A stretch of DNA of 64,000 nt from positions 806,001-870,000 of the forward strand of contig NZ_CP076854.1 in assembly GCF_018987265.1 (NCBI RefSeq), written 5' to 3'. Source of the stretch: Rhizobium sp. WYJ-E13 (GTDB lineage Bacteria > Pseudomonadota > Alphaproteobacteria > Rhizobiales > Rhizobiaceae). Below, piece by piece: positions 17,532 to 26,891 of this stretch. Within the stretch, counting starts at the first letter, position 1. Each line of letters begins with the position of its first letter. The notes beneath the pieces are model-generated. The model was given only the letters and a program-made list of their open reading frames with translations. It had not been told where the DNA came from and searched no databases. Made by a program: the position numbers and the translations under genes.

Positions 17532-18434
17532 ATGAGAAGGACCTTTTCCAGCATCAGGGATGGCCGCGGTTTCGATATCGTGCTCGTCGCCTTTCCGCTC
17601 GGTTTTCTGTTCCTGATGGCAGGCCTGCCGCTCATCTACAATGTGGTGATGAGCTTCCAGGAGGTTGACATGTTCAGCCTCGGCACCTTCTCGCGCCCGT
17701 GGGTGGGTTTCAAGAATTACGTGGATCTCTTTGCGCAGCCTGAAACGCTGCCGATCCTGTACAATACGGCGATCTTCGTCGTTGGCTCGATCGCCGGCCA
17801 ATTCCTGATCGGTTTCGGTCTGGCGCTGTTCTTCTGGGTGAACTTCCCCGGCGCCTCCTGGCTGCGCGGTCTGTTTCTCGTCTCCTGGGTCATGCCCGGC
17901 CTCGTCGTCGGTGCTATCTGGAACTGGATCCTCTCGGGTGACTTCGGCGTGCTGAACTTCATTCTGAAAGAAAGCGGCATCATCTCAGGCAATATCTTCT
18001 GGCGTTCGGACCCGCACTATTCGCTCTATGCCGTCATCATCGCGAATGTCTGGCTCGGCACCTCGTTCAACATGATCCTGCTTTCCGTCGGCCTTTCGGG
18101 CATTCCGGGCGATCTCTACGAGGCGGCCGAACTCGACGGCGCCACCGCCTGGCAGCGCTTTTGGACGATTACGCTGCCGATGATGCGTTCGACGATCGGC
18201 GCCATCATCGCACTCGGCCTAATCTTCACACTCCAGCAGTTCGACCTCTTTGCCGCCATCACCTCGGGCGGGCCGAACAACTCCTCCAACGTCACGCAAT
18301 ACTGGGCCTGGGATTTGTCTTTCCGCCAATATGACTTCGCCAAGGGCGCGACCATTTCCGTCATCATGATCGTCTTCGTTATGTTCGCCTCCGTGGTCTA
18401 TGTCCGCTCGACCCGCCACGAGGTGCGCGGATGA
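17532..18434 (+). CDS. CUT1 sugar ABC transporter permease (MalF/UgpA type)
   Basis: A 300-aa inner-membrane permease with six predicted helices and an EAA loop (YEAAELDGATAWQRFWTITLP) for ATPase docking. GGAGG lies 5 nt before the ATG. It overlaps the next permease gene (ATGA). Forms the translocation pore with the 18431-19258 product and receives sugar from the 16195 binding protein. Confidence 0.88.
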   Translation: MRRTFSSIRDGRGFDIVLVAFPLGFLFLMAGLPLIYNVVMSFQEVDMFSLGTFSRPWVGFKNYVDLFAQPETLPILYNTAIFVVGSIAGQFLIGFGLALFFWVNFPGASWLRGLFLVSWVMPGLVVGAIWNWILSGDFGVLNFILKESGIISGNIFWRSDPHYSLYAVIIANVWLGTSFNMILLSVGLSGIPGDLYEAAELDGATAWQRFWTITLPMMRSTIGAIIALGLIFTLQQFDLFAAITSGGPNNSSNVTQYWAWDLSFRQYDFAKGATISVIMIVFVMFASVVYVRSTRHEVRG

Positions 18435-19258
18435 GCGAGACTGCACGCAATCGCCTGATGTTCATGATCGCCATTATCATGGCGGCGATCTATCTTTTCC
18501 CGCTCTACTGGATGTACATCACCGCGCTGAAGAGCGGTTCGGAGATGTTTGCCACACCGCCAAGCTTCTGGCCGACCTCGCCGCAGTGGGGCACCTATGC
18601 CTATGTCTGGGAAAGCCGGAACATGGGTCTCTATCTCTGGAACTCGCTGGTGATCGCGATCGGCGCGGTCGTCATCATCACGGTGCTTGGCGTTGGTTGC
18701 GCCTATGTGCTGGCGCGCTACCGCAACATCTGGGTGGATATCGGTCTTTTCCTCATCCTCATGCTGCAGGTTCTGCCGGCATCGCTGATGATTACGCCGA
18801 TCTTTGTCGGTTTCTCGCAGATCGGTATGCTGAATTATCCTCGGCTTGCCGTCATCATCGCGATTGCCGCAAAGAGCATGCCCTTCTTCGTCGTGCTGGT
18901 GCGCGCCACCTTCATGGCGGTTCCGATGGAACTGGAGGAGGCGGCCCTCGTCGACGGCAATTCGCGCGTCGGCGCCTTCTTTAACATCGTGCTGCCGCTT
19001 GCCCGCAACGGCATTCTGGTCAGCGCCATCCTCATCTTCATGCAGGCCTTCGGCGAGTTCGTCTATTCCAAGTCGATGATCCAGGCCGCCGAGCTTCAGC
19101 CGGCAAGCGTCGGGCTCAATTCCTTCATGGGACCGAATACCAATGAGTGGAACAACATCATGGCCTATGCCACGATGTATGTGACGCCGATCCTTGCCAT
19201 CTTCGTTCTCTTGCAGCGCCGCATCGTGTCCGGCCTCACCTCGGGAGCCCTCAAATGA
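18431..19258 (+). CDS. CUT1 sugar ABC transporter permease (MalG/UgpE type)
   Basis: A 275-aa second permease with six predicted helices and an EAA loop (LEEAALVDGNSRVGAFFNIVLP). Its ATG overlaps the stop of the first permease gene, and its own stop overlaps the ATPase start (ATGA), so the three membrane-complex subunits are translationally coupled. Confidence 0.88.
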   Translation: MSETARNRLMFMIAIIMAAIYLFPLYWMYITALKSGSEMFATPPSFWPTSPQWGTYAYVWESRNMGLYLWNSLVIAIGAVVIITVLGVGCAYVLARYRNIWVDIGLFLILMLQVLPASLMITPIFVGFSQIGMLNYPRLAVIIAIAAKSMPFFVVLVRATFMAVPMELEEAALVDGNSRVGAFFNIVLPLARNGILVSAILIFMQAFGEFVYSKSMIQAAELQPASVGLNSFMGPNTNEWNNIMAYATMYVTPILAIFVLLQRRIVSGLTSGALK

Positions 19259-20325
19259 CCCCTCAGATCGAGCTTGCCGGCGTCAACAAATATTACGGCG
19301 CCTTTCACGCACTGAAAAATATCGATCTCTCCATCGCCAAGGGTACCTTTGTTGCACTTGTCGGCCCATCCGGCTGCGGAAAGTCGACCCTACTGCGCTC
19401 GCTGGCCGGCCTGGAAACCATTTCTGACGGCAGCCTGAAGATCGCCGGCGAGTTGATGAACGGCGTGCCTCCGCGCAAGCGCGATGTCGCCATGGTGTTC
19501 CAGTCCTATGCGCTCTATCCACATATGACCGTGGAAGAAAACCTCACCTATAGCCTGCGTATGCGGGGTGTTGCAAAAGCGGAGGCGAAGAAGGCGGCCG
19601 AGGAGGTTGCGGCCACCACGGGCCTTTCGCATCTGCTGGAACGCTATCCGCGTGAACTCTCCGGTGGCCAGCGCCAACGCGTTGCCATGAGCCGCGCCAT
19701 CATCCGCCACCCAAAGGCCTTCCTCTTCGACGAACCTCTGTCCAACCTTGATGCGGCGCTACGTGTCCATATGCGTAAGGAGATCCGCTCGCTACACGAT
19801 CGTCTGCATGCGACCTCGGTTTACGTGACGCACGACCAGATCGAGGCGATGACCATGGCCGATCATGTCGTCGTCATGCGTGATGGGATCATCGAGCAGC
19901 AGGGCCGGCCGCTCGACCTCTACGACAAGCCCGTCAACAAATTCGTCGCCGGTTTCATCGGTTCACCTGCAATGAACTTCATACCGGCAATCGTCGGCGA
20001 GGATGGCAAGAGCCTGACGCTCGATCTCGGTTCGGTGAGGCCGCAGATTTCTATAGACCATCAGCTCCAGCCCAGCCGGAGCGTCACAGCCGGCATCCGC
20101 CCGGAGCATATCGGCATTACCGGTCAAGGGCAGGGGAGTTTTGATGTTCCGGTTGACGTGGTCGAATCCACGGGGTCTTCGACCTTCATCACCGCCGCAA
20201 CGACCCCTGAACTGACTATCGTCGAAACAGGCAGGGGAACGGTTCAGCCGGGCCAGACGATTGGTATGACAGTCGATCCGGTGCAGGTGCATCTCTTCGA
20301 TGAGGCGAGCGGCGTCAGAATTTGA
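19255..20325 (+). CDS. CUT1 sugar ABC transporter ATPase (MalK/UgpC type)
   Basis: A 356-aa ATPase with Walker [10 protein letters not shown] (about 38-46), signature LSGGQRQR, Walker B FLFDEP, H-loop in VYVTHDQ and a C-terminal TOBE domain. The frame is open further upstream, but the ATG at 19255 overlaps the permease stop and is followed by a normal MalK N terminus (IELAGVNKYYGAFHAL). Last gene of the operon; a double hairpin follows. Confidence 0.88.
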   Translation: MTPQIELAGVNKYYGAFHALKNIDLSIAKGTFVALVGPSGCGKSTLLRSLAGLETISDGSLKIAGELMNGVPPRKRDVAMVFQSYALYPHMTVEENLTYSLRMRGVAKAEAKKAAEEVAATTGLSHLLERYPRELSGGQRQRVAMSRAIIRHPKAFLFDEPLSNLDAALRVHMRKEIRSLHDRLHATSVYVTHDQIEAMTMADHVVVMRDGIIEQQGRPLDLYDKPVNKFVAGFIGSPAMNFIPAIVGEDGKSLTLDLGSVRPQISIDHQLQPSRSVTAGIRPEHIGITGQGQGSFDVPVDVVESTGSSTFITAATTPELTIVETGRGTVQPGQTIGMTVDPVQVHLFDEASGVRI

Positions 20326-20370
20326 GATCCGGCTTCTGCCGGATCAGTTCCCGCAGCGATTAGCTGCGGG
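20326..20370 (+). terminator. Double stem-loop ending the sugar operon
   Basis: GATCCGGC/GCCGGATC with a 4-nt loop begins directly after the stop codon (20326-20345) and is followed by CCCGCAGC/GCTGCGGG with a 5-nt loop (20350-20370). There is no long T-tract, so termination may be partial or Rho-assisted. Confidence 0.6.
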
Positions 20371-20382
20371 ATATTGCCGTTC

Positions 20383-20574
20383 TTATCGAGCGAGCGAGGC
20401 CGGCGTAGCTTGCTTGGCTGCCACCTCTGTATCACGAGCCTGTTCGCTGGAATTTGCCCACATGGCGACAGCAAGTCCTGCGACGATAAAGTAGGGGAGT
20501 TTGCTTGAAAGCCTGAGCTTGCCGGAAACGGCATTGCCGCGGGTGCATTCAAAGCCGGACATTTCTGGGGTCAT
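20383..20574 (-). CDS. Small single-pass membrane protein, unknown function
   Basis: A 63-aa protein with one hydrophobic segment (LPYFIVAGLAVAMWA, about 27-41) flanked by a basic N side and an Ala/Glu-rich tail. Codon usage looks coding, with mostly G or C at third positions. The ribosome-binding site is weak (ACAGG); a second in-frame ATG is four codons further in. I do not recognise a family. It lies alone between the sugar-operon terminator and the efflux genes. Confidence 0.5.
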   Translation of the reverse strand: MTPEMSGFECTRGNAVSGKLRLSSKLPYFIVAGLAVAMWANSSEQARDTEVAAKQATPASLAR

Positions 20575-20680
20575 CAGTACCTGTCTCGTGTGAATATCAC
20601 GCCGTGAATATAGTGTATCCGGCGATTCGAATGAACCCCCAGATCAGGGGATATATAAAGGGTTGTTGAAAAAGAGCAGT

Positions 20681-22291
20681 TCAATGGCCCGCTGGTCCGC
20701 TCGATCCTTCATCGAGATTGATCTTGCGCAGGATGAAGGCGAGCGGCAGCACGGCGAGCGAGAGCCACATGAGCGTGTGGAAAACGTCGATATAGGCGAG
20801 ATAGCTCGCCTGGATCTGCACCTGCTGGCCGATCCAGCCCATGGCTTGCGATTGTGCGTCGACGGCTCCCGCACCTCTGTCGGCAAAATATTGCGTCGCG
20901 CCCTGCAATGCGTGATTGTAGGCCGGATCGGAGGGGATGATATGTTCGACCAGCCGGCTTTGGTGCCACTGCTCCCGATGGGCAAGCACGTTTGATGCGA
21001 TGCAAACGCCGATCGAGCCACCGGTGTTGCGCGCCGCATTGATGAGAGCAGAAGCCTGATCCGTCTGATCGGGCCTCAAGCCATCATAGGAGGCAGAAGT
21101 CATCGGAATGAAGATCAGCGGTAGACCCAAGCCGAGATAGATGCGCGACCAGACGAAGAAGCCGAAGTTCAGGTCGGCATTGAGCCGCGTCATATCATAC
21201 ATAGCGAACGCAATAATCGCAGTGCCGATAGCGATCAGATATTTTGGCTGAACCTTGTTGGAGATCCGCCCCGCTACGAACATCATGAACATCGTGACCA
21301 GGCCGCCGGGCGAAAGTGCCAGCCCGGCCCAAGTCGCCGTATAACCGAAATTCTGCTGCAGGACCTGCGGAATGAACTGGGTCGTGGCAATCAGGATCGC
21401 CCCGGTCGCAAGCATGACGATGAAACAGGAGCCGAATTGCCGACTTGCCAGCAAGCGTACGTCAACGACCGGGTTGGTTGTGTTCATCAGCCATGGGATG
21501 GAGAGAGCAAGGGCGGCAACGCAGACTGCAGTCATCGTGACAACAAAATTGGAATCGAACCAGTCTTCCGTCTGGCCGCGATCGAGAACCAGTTCCAATG
21601 CGCCGAGAAAGGTCGCGACCAGGAGGAAGCCGACAATATCAAACCGCACGCCTTGTTTGCGCATGTTTGCCCGCTCCTGCCGCAGTGAATCCGGTTCGTT
21701 GACGAGGAAATAGACGAGGACGAAGGCGAAGAGGCCGACCGGCCCATTGATCAGGAAGCACCAGTGCCAGGAGAAATTGTCAGAGAGATAGCCGCCGAGC
21801 GTTGGCCCGATGACAGGGGCCACGACCACGGCGACGCCGAAAAGGGCAAAGGCCTGGCCACGCTTCGACGGCGGGAATGAGTCGGCCAGGATCGATTGAG
21901 AGATCGGCACCATGCCACCGCCGGCGAAGCCTTGGATCATGCGGAATATCAGCAGGGATTGCAGGTTCCAGGCAAGGCCGCAACAGATGGAAGCAACCGT
22001 AAATGTCGCAAGACAGAGCAGGTAGAAACGTCGCCCCCCGTCACGCTTGGCGATGAAGCTGCTGGCGACGAGAATGATGGCGTTGGAAACGAGATAGGTC
22101 GTGATGACCCATGATGCCTCGTCGGCGCTGACGGCAAGACCGCCGGAGATGTAGCGCAGCGCCACATTGGCAATCGTCGTATCCAGAACCTCCATGAAGG
22201 TGGCGAGCGAAACGACAAGTGCGATCAGCCATGGATTGGCAATCCTGGCACCCGATGTCGGGGTGCCATCCGCTGTTGCGGCATCACTCAT
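20681..22291 (-). CDS. emrB: DHA2-family MFS drug efflux permease (EmrB-like)
   Basis: A 536-aa inner-membrane proton-driven exporter with 14 predicted helices. DHA2 signatures are visible: LDTTIANVAL in the first helix (motif D1) and an antiporter motif region near GPTLGGYLSDNFSWHWCFLINGPVG. The ATG follows the stop of the adaptor gene by one base, so the pair is translated together. Family members expel hydrophobic toxicants through an EmrA adaptor and an outer-membrane channel. Substrate unknown; in rhizobia such pumps often handle plant phenolics. Confidence 0.88.
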   Translation of the reverse strand: MSDAATADGTPTSGARIANPWLIALVVSLATFMEVLDTTIANVALRYISGGLAVSADEASWVITTYLVSNAIILVASSFIAKRDGGRRFYLLCLATFTVASICCGLAWNLQSLLIFRMIQGFAGGGMVPISQSILADSFPPSKRGQAFALFGVAVVVAPVIGPTLGGYLSDNFSWHWCFLINGPVGLFAFVLVYFLVNEPDSLRQERANMRKQGVRFDIVGFLLVATFLGALELVLDRGQTEDWFDSNFVVTMTAVCVAALALSIPWLMNTTNPVVDVRLLASRQFGSCFIVMLATGAILIATTQFIPQVLQQNFGYTATWAGLALSPGGLVTMFMMFVAGRISNKVQPKYLIAIGTAIIAFAMYDMTRLNADLNFGFFVWSRIYLGLGLPLIFIPMTSASYDGLRPDQTDQASALINAARNTGGSIGVCIASNVLAHREQWHQSRLVEHIIPSDPAYNHALQGATQYFADRGAGAVDAQSQAMGWIGQQVQIQASYLAYIDVFHTLMWLSLAVLPLAFILRKINLDEGSSGPAGH

Positions 22292-22292
22292 G

Positions 22293-23483
22293 TCAGTTCC
22301 TCGGGCGCACGGTTACCGTCGGCACCACGGACATGCCGGGGCCGATCGCCACATCCTTCGGCCAGTTGTCGATGACGATCTTGACCGGAACGCGCTGGGT
22401 CACCTTCACATAATTGCCGGTGGCGTTTTCCGCTGGAAGCAGCGAGAAGGCTGTGCCCGAACCGGGCTGAACGGAATCGACGCGACCATGAAGGACGTGA
22501 TCCGGATAGGCATCGATCGTCACATCCACAGGCTGATCCGGTCGCATATCCGTCAATTGGGTTTCCTTGAAATTGGCCGTCACCCAGATTTCATCGGGTA
22601 CGAACATGGAGACTGCCTGTCCCGCCTGAATATATTGCCCTTTCGAGCCGCTGAGCTTCACGATGCGGCCGGGCTGGGCGGCCGTGATCGTCGTGTAGCT
22701 CAGGTTCTGTTCGGCGGCTTCGACCTGGGCTTCGGCCTGATGCAGGCCGGCGACAGCGCTTGCTCGTTGCGCTTCCGCGGCCGCCTTGTTCTTGATGGCC
22801 GAGGTGACGCTTGCCTGCGCTTGAGCGGTACTTGCCTTGTCCTGCCGCAACGTGGATGCCGCCTGCTGTGCGGCCTGTTCTGAACCGGCGCCGCTTTTCA
22901 CCAGTTGCTGCTGCCGGTCGTTTTCATCCTGCGCATACTGAAGGGCGGCTTCCGCGGAGGTCTGCTGCGCCTTGGCCTCGTCGATCGCTGCAGCTGCGGC
23001 GGCGATCTGTGCTTCGGCGCTAGAAATCGCTGCCTTCGCGACACCGACCTGGCCATGCGCCTGATCCAACGCGATCTGGTAGTCGCGGGGATCGATCTTG
23101 GCGATGACTGCGCCTGCGTCGACATGCTGGTTGTCGGAGACGGGAACATCCGAAACATAACCCGACACTTTGGCCGCGACGGAGAAACTGCGGGCATCGA
23201 CGAAGGCGTCGTCCGTCGTCTCGTAGGGATGGAAATAGATGAGCCAGATGAAATAGCCGGTGACAGCAAGAACAATCAGCGCAAGAACGATGAGAAGCGT
23301 CGCGACCGGATGGCGCCTGATCATTGAAGGCCGCTTCTCGGCCTCCTTGTCCTTCTCGATTGCCTTGGCCGGGGCTTCGTTTTTTGCGGGATCGGCGGAC
23401 TGATCTTGCCCGGCAAAGGCGGGCTGGTTCTGGGGCACGACAATGTCTTTCAGTTTGAAAACCGGAAACCAACGCCGGATCAT
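22293..23483 (-). CDS. emrA: EmrA/HlyD-family efflux adaptor
   Basis: Periplasmic adaptor of about 396 aa with one membrane helix (VATLLIVLALIVLAVTGYFIW), an EmrA-type lipoyl start (YETTDDAFVDARSFSVAAKV), a long Ala/Gln-rich coiled coil and the C-terminal barrel (VWVTANFKETQL-like segment). The frame is open to a TTG at 23543. I place the start at the ATG at 23483, but neither has a convincing ribosome-binding site, so the N-terminal ~20 residues are uncertain. No TetR/MarR regulator adjoins. Confidence 0.83.
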   Translation of the reverse strand: MIRRWFPVFKLKDIVVPQNQPAFAGQDQSADPAKNEAPAKAIEKDKEAEKRPSMIRRHPVATLLIVLALIVLAVTGYFIWLIYFHPYETTDDAFVDARSFSVAAKVSGYVSDVPVSDNQHVDAGAVIAKIDPRDYQIALDQAHGQVGVAKAAISSAEAQIAAAAAAIDEAKAQQTSAEAALQYAQDENDRQQQLVKSGAGSEQAAQQAASTLRQDKASTAQAQASVTSAIKNKAAAEAQRASAVAGLHQAEAQVEAAEQNLSYTTITAAQPGRIVKLSGSKGQYIQAGQAVSMFVPDEIWVTANFKETQLTDMRPDQPVDVTIDAYPDHVLHGRVDSVQPGSGTAFSLLPAENATGNYVKVTQRVPVKIVIDNWPKDVAIGPGMSVVPTVTVRPRN

Positions 23484-23580
23484 CGGCTTTGGTTCCGGTC
23501 GAAAATGTCGCAACGTACCTGTGGGCTCGCAACTGGGGGACAATTCCAGGTGGTGAAGGCAGGGCGCGTATTTACGAGCA

Positions 23581-23638
23581 ATTGAAGACGCTGGGCTCAG
23601 CCTCCCGCGGCAAGATCTGAAGCCCGCGCGTCTTCAAT
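23581..23638. repeat. Long inverted repeat upstream of emrAB
   Basis: Perfect 11-nt arms ATTGAAGACGC (23581-23591) and GCGTCTTCAAT (23628-23638), extended inward by a GGGCT/AGCCC pairing, can fold into a long hairpin about 100 bp upstream of emrA. It may be an intergenic mosaic-type palindrome or a regulatory site. The rest of 23544-23752 holds nothing else I can assign. Confidence 0.5.
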
Positions 23639-23752
23639 GTGGATCGACCGATCTGGTTTGTCAGTCGCCCCAATCCTACCTTTATCGTGCGCCATCAGCA
23701 CTGCTGTTGCGATTGAAGACCGCAGGCGCTGCTGACCCGCCAAGGAGGTGTT

Positions 23753-24055
23753 ATGAGACGTTTGATTTTAGCGGCCGCTGCTCTGCTCCCCACGGCTGCC
23801 TTTGCCGTCGAGGCCGTCGAGGTCAATGCCCGCGACCATTCCTGCCGTGAGCTCGCGCAGATTATCCAGCAGAAAAAGGCCGTCTTTGTTCGTATGGGCA
23901 TCGGCGGCCGGAGTTTCCGTTACCCGCCTGCGCGATGCCGGTTAGGCGATAAATATAGCGTGGCCAGAGTGCGCGCGGCCAACGGGGAAATGTGCGTGCT
24001 CGACTACGAGTGCGTTTATGACCCGCAATCATTCTACAACCGCTTTCCCAATTAG
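23753..24055 (+). CDS. Small secreted cysteine-containing protein, unknown
   Basis: A 100-aa protein with a clear Sec signal (RRLILAAAALLPTAAFA, cleavage about residue 18). The mature part has four cysteines (near residues 30, 63, 80 and 85 by eye), compatible with two disulfides in the periplasm. A near-consensus AAGGAGG precedes the ATG. No family recognised. It is convergent with the 24062-24304 gene, 6 nt apart. Confidence 0.7.
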   Translation: MRRLILAAAALLPTAAFAVEAVEVNARDHSCRELAQIIQQKKAVFVRMGIGGRSFRYPPARCRLGDKYSVARVRAANGEMCVLDYECVYDPQSFYNRFPN

Positions 24056-24061
24056 TGTTTT

Positions 24062-24304
24062 CTATCGCTCGGCCGCTGTGGCGTAGACGACTTGAAGCTC
24101 CATCTGGACCGCATCCATAAACAGGGCGGCCTGCCTCGAGAGCTCAGCATCGCTGCAGCCTTGTTCTTTCAAATTGGCCGCGAACCCGGCCATCTCCGAC
24201 CGCCAGAAGCGGTTGGCGGCCTCGCCGTGAAGGTTCTGAAGGGCCTCTGCGCAGCGCCTGATATCGGCTGTGCGTCGGTCGGCGGGAAACTGCAGAAGCG
24301 GCAT
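24062..24304 (-). CDS. DUF6074-like small protein
   Basis: An 80-aa protein beginning MPLLQFPADRR and continuing with a pattern (Arg-rich helix, FWRSEMAGFAANL, DAELSRQAALFMDAVQ) that resembles the short DUF6074 proteins of Rhizobiales. ACGGAG lies 6 nt before the ATG. Function unknown; probably cytosolic and helical. The family call is by resemblance from memory. 24305-24526 contains a GC-rich palindrome (about 24462-24483) and no supportable gene. Confidence 0.6.
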   Translation of the reverse strand: MPLLQFPADRRTADIRRCAEALQNLHGEAANRFWRSEMAGFAANLKEQGCSDAELSRQAALFMDAVQMELQVVYATAAER

Positions 24305-24526
24305 GCTATCTCCGTCATTGCTGGGCGAATCGCCAAGTGTCCCGCAGAATGGCTATGAGTTCTTCACAAGTGGTGAAGCCGATCGCGGAGACATGGCTCC
24401 TCAAATGCTGCCCCTTCGTTCGATGGCACCCCACATCACCGAAAATTGACACAATACACTCCGGCGGCGGCGGTCGCCGCCGCGTCAAGCTATGTTAGAG
24501 TTCTGAAGATAACGCAGTGATGGGAA

Positions 24527-25309
24527 GTGATGATGCTGACAACACTTGCGATGCTCGCGAGCCTGTCTGGCGCTGCCGCCACGATCGCGCAATCAAGCCA
24601 AAATGAAGTCGACGTCGAGCTGGTGCTGGCCGTCGATACGTCCCGCTCCATGGATTACGAGGAAGTCCGCATACAGCGCGAGGGTTATGTCGAGGCGCTC
24701 AGGCACAAGGAGTTCCTCGACGCCGTGAAAGGAGGGCTGACCGGACGGATCGCCATCAGCTATTTTGAATGGGCCGGCTATGTCGTACCGGGCTCCGTCC
24801 TCGACTGGCAGGTGATCGAAACGGAAAGGGATGCGCTGGATTTCGCCGACAAACTCGAAGCGAGGCCGATTGCCACCCAGCGCCGCACATCCATATCCGC
24901 AGCGATCGTTCAAGGCGTCTCGATGCTCGCCGCCAGCCCCTACAAAAGCAATCGCGAAGTGATCGACGTTTCCGGCGATGGTCCCAACAATTCGGGGGAC
25001 CCCGTCACGCCTGCCCGCGACACGGCGCTCAGGACGGGCGCCGTCATCAATGGCCTTGCCATTATGCTGAGACCATCCGATGTGCCGGAGGGGCTCGATA
25101 AATACTATGCCGATTGCGTCATCGGCGGCCCCGGCTCCTTCGTTTTGCCGGTTCACAAGATCGAGGATTTCGCAGTTGCGGTCCGCAGGAAGCTGGTTTG
25201 GGAAATCAGCGGCCTTGAGCCCCGATCACAGATCCGCAAGGCGGCCAATCAACCGACAACGGACTGTCTTGTCGGCGAAAAACTGTGGCAGAACTTCTTC
25301 GATCGCTGA
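24527..25309 (+). CDS. DUF1194 (von Willebrand A-like) protein, exported
   Basis: A 260-aa protein with a probable signal peptide (first ~22 residues) and a VWA-type fold. The MIDAS-like start LVLAVDTSRSMD (about 33-44) gives a DxSxS-like pattern with Thr-Ser-Arg-Ser, and DVSGDGPNNSGD (about 148-159) resembles the second metal loop. This matches DUF1194, a proteobacterial family of unknown role. Start choices are the GTG at 24527 or the ATGs at 24530 and 24533, after GGGA. It is convergent with the oxidoreductase gene 4 nt away. Confidence 0.78.
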   Translation: MMMLTTLAMLASLSGAAATIAQSSQNEVDVELVLAVDTSRSMDYEEVRIQREGYVEALRHKEFLDAVKGGLTGRIAISYFEWAGYVVPGSVLDWQVIETERDALDFADKLEARPIATQRRTSISAAIVQGVSMLAASPYKSNREVIDVSGDGPNNSGDPVTPARDTALRTGAVINGLAIMLRPSDVPEGLDKYYADCVIGGPGSFVLPVHKIEDFAVAVRRKLVWEISGLEPRSQIRKAANQPTTDCLVGEKLWQNFFDR

Positions 25310-25313
25310 GTGC

Positions 25314-26243
25314 TCATCGTGCTTTCGAAATTGCGGCGACAGGTCCAGCCTGCTCCAGCCGAGGCAGGACCTTCCTTGCGATGGTTTCGAGGTCGGAGAA
25401 CGCCTTACGACTGTCCGCAGTCAGGTTGAACGCGACGTGATGCACACCGAGCTCGCGGAGGGCCACAAGAGCGGCAAGCAATCCATTCGGCCCCGCCCGA
25501 TACCCGAGATTGATGTCTTCGAGACGGTCGGCAGATGTATCGACGAGCTCGAGCGCCATGGCCTGGCCCATTCCGCGGAATTCGTCGGTCGTGCGCTGCA
25601 CGGCCCCATGCCATAGAGCGATCCGGTCTTTCTGTGCGGCGAACGGTCGATGGTAGGTCATCCAGGCTCCAGCGTTTCTGGCGATCCATTCGAGCGACTG
25701 CGAGGATGAACCGACTGCGACTAAGGGAATGCGGCGGCCGCTGCGCGGCCGGATTTCGAATTGGTTCTCGTCTGTCTGGTTGCCAACGCGGTCGTCAAGC
25801 GCGTCTTCGAGAGCGGCCCAGTTCGCCCGAAACAATTCCCGGCGGTCGTCGACATTGCGGTCAAATGCTGAAAACTCCGACGGACGATCACCGGAACCGA
25901 GGCCGAGGACGAACCTGCCCGATGAAAGTATGTCCATCGAAAGGGCCGCCTTGGCGACGTGCAGGGGATGGCGAAACGGCAGGACAATCGCGCCTGTCGC
26001 CAACGTGATCGATCGGGTGGACGCGGCGAGCGCGCCAAGCAGGACCCAGGGGTCGGAATGACCTGCGGGATCCGGATAGGCCGGACTGTTCAAGGGGACG
26101 TCACGAACCCATATGGCTGCAAAGCCAAGCTCATCGGCGCGCCGGGCAAGCTCCAGTTGAAGGCCGAAGTCGATGTCCTGCCGTTGCCGCGCCTGCATGG
26201 GGAGAACGACACCAACCGTCAGCCGTGAATCTTCGAAGAGCAT
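25314..26243 (-). CDS. Luciferase-like monooxygenase family oxidoreductase
   Basis: A 309-aa TIM-barrel flavin- or F420-dependent oxidoreductase (LLM superfamily). Visible family features: the N-terminal GVVLPMQ segment, ARRADELGFAAIWVRDVP, LATGAIVLPFRHPLHVAKAALSMD (here two adjoining pieces, LATGAIVLPF and RHPLHVAKAALSMD) and GRFVLGLGSGDRPSE. It resembles the BA3436-type subfamily. Substrate unknown. Monocistronic, with no informative neighbours. Confidence 0.8.
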   Translation of the reverse strand: MLFEDSRLTVGVVLPMQARQRQDIDFGLQLELARRADELGFAAIWVRDVPLNSPAYPDPAGHSDPWVLLGALAASTRSITLATGAIVLPFRHPLHVAKAALSMDILSSGRFVLGLGSGDRPSEFSAFDRNVDDRRELFRANWAALEDALDDRVGNQTDENQFEIRPRSGRRIPLVAVGSSSQSLEWIARNAGAWMTYHRPFAAQKDRIALWHGAVQRTTDEFRGMGQAMALELVDTSADRLEDINLGYRAGPNGLLAALVALRELGVHHVAFNLTADSRKAFSDLETIARKVLPRLEQAGPVAAISKAR

Positions 26244-26326
26244 CCGTCGTTTCCTGCGTTGCCTGCCCGCACGTGGGTGATCCCAGTGAGGTTTGCAATA
26301 GCCGGAACACTATAGACCGGCGGTCA

Positions 26327-26635
26327 CTACCAGAGTGCGACCGGCGCGCTTGCAAAAAACTGATCGAGAGCGAAAGCGAGCGCCGGAGCAATCGCCACGA
26401 TCTCCTCATGAGCAGCAAAAATGAGCAATCCCAGCATCGAGATAACCGATCCGGCTTCGATGACTGACAGGGGATTGTTGACCGATGTGAGAGACGCAGT
26501 GGGTGGAGCGATATGCGGTCGTGCGGCGGTCCGGCTGTTGTCGTTTGCTGGATGGAGGAGGCGGGTAGGGCGAGGTTGGGCGAGGCGGGATTTACTACAT
26601 ATTCCAGGATAGGTTTCGCAGACTGAGCTAGACAT
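26327..26635 (-). CDS. Hypothetical protein with hydrophobic C-terminal half
   Basis: A 102-aa frame whose N half is basic/proline-rich and includes HPANDNSR, a motif common in short rhizobial proteins. The C half (SVIEAGSVISMLGLLIFAA ... IVAIAPALAFALDQFF) could form one or two membrane helices. AAGGA lies 8 nt before the ATG. I do not know a family. It may be real, but overlapping frames exist on both strands, so confidence is limited. 26636-26891 holds no other gene. Confidence 0.4.
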   Translation of the reverse strand: MSSSVCETYPGICSKSRLAQPRPTRLLHPANDNSRTAARPHIAPPTASLTSVNNPLSVIEAGSVISMLGLLIFAAHEEIVAIAPALAFALDQFFASAPVALW

Positions 26636-26891
26636 CTGATGTGTCCTTGACCGGCATTGGAGGATTGTAAATTCACGTGGGGTTTGGCCGGTCTTCCTTC
26701 AACTATACTCGCGAATAGGGGAACGGCGCCGGAATAGGCTGTTGTCTCATTCCGCCATGCATCAGCTGCATAGGTGAGCTGTAGTCTAAACGCTACTCAT
26801 TCTCGCAGTCCCATATTATATATTTCTCATCGAAGCGAACGAAGCGCCGCCACCTGGCAGCTGTCGCTAGACCCACGGAAAGGGGATTGAA

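Noticed and set aside
24462..24483. GC-only palindrome (CGGCGG.../...CCGCCG)
   Set aside because: Low-complexity GC repeat without T-tract or adjoining stop codon; not enough to call a terminator or operator.
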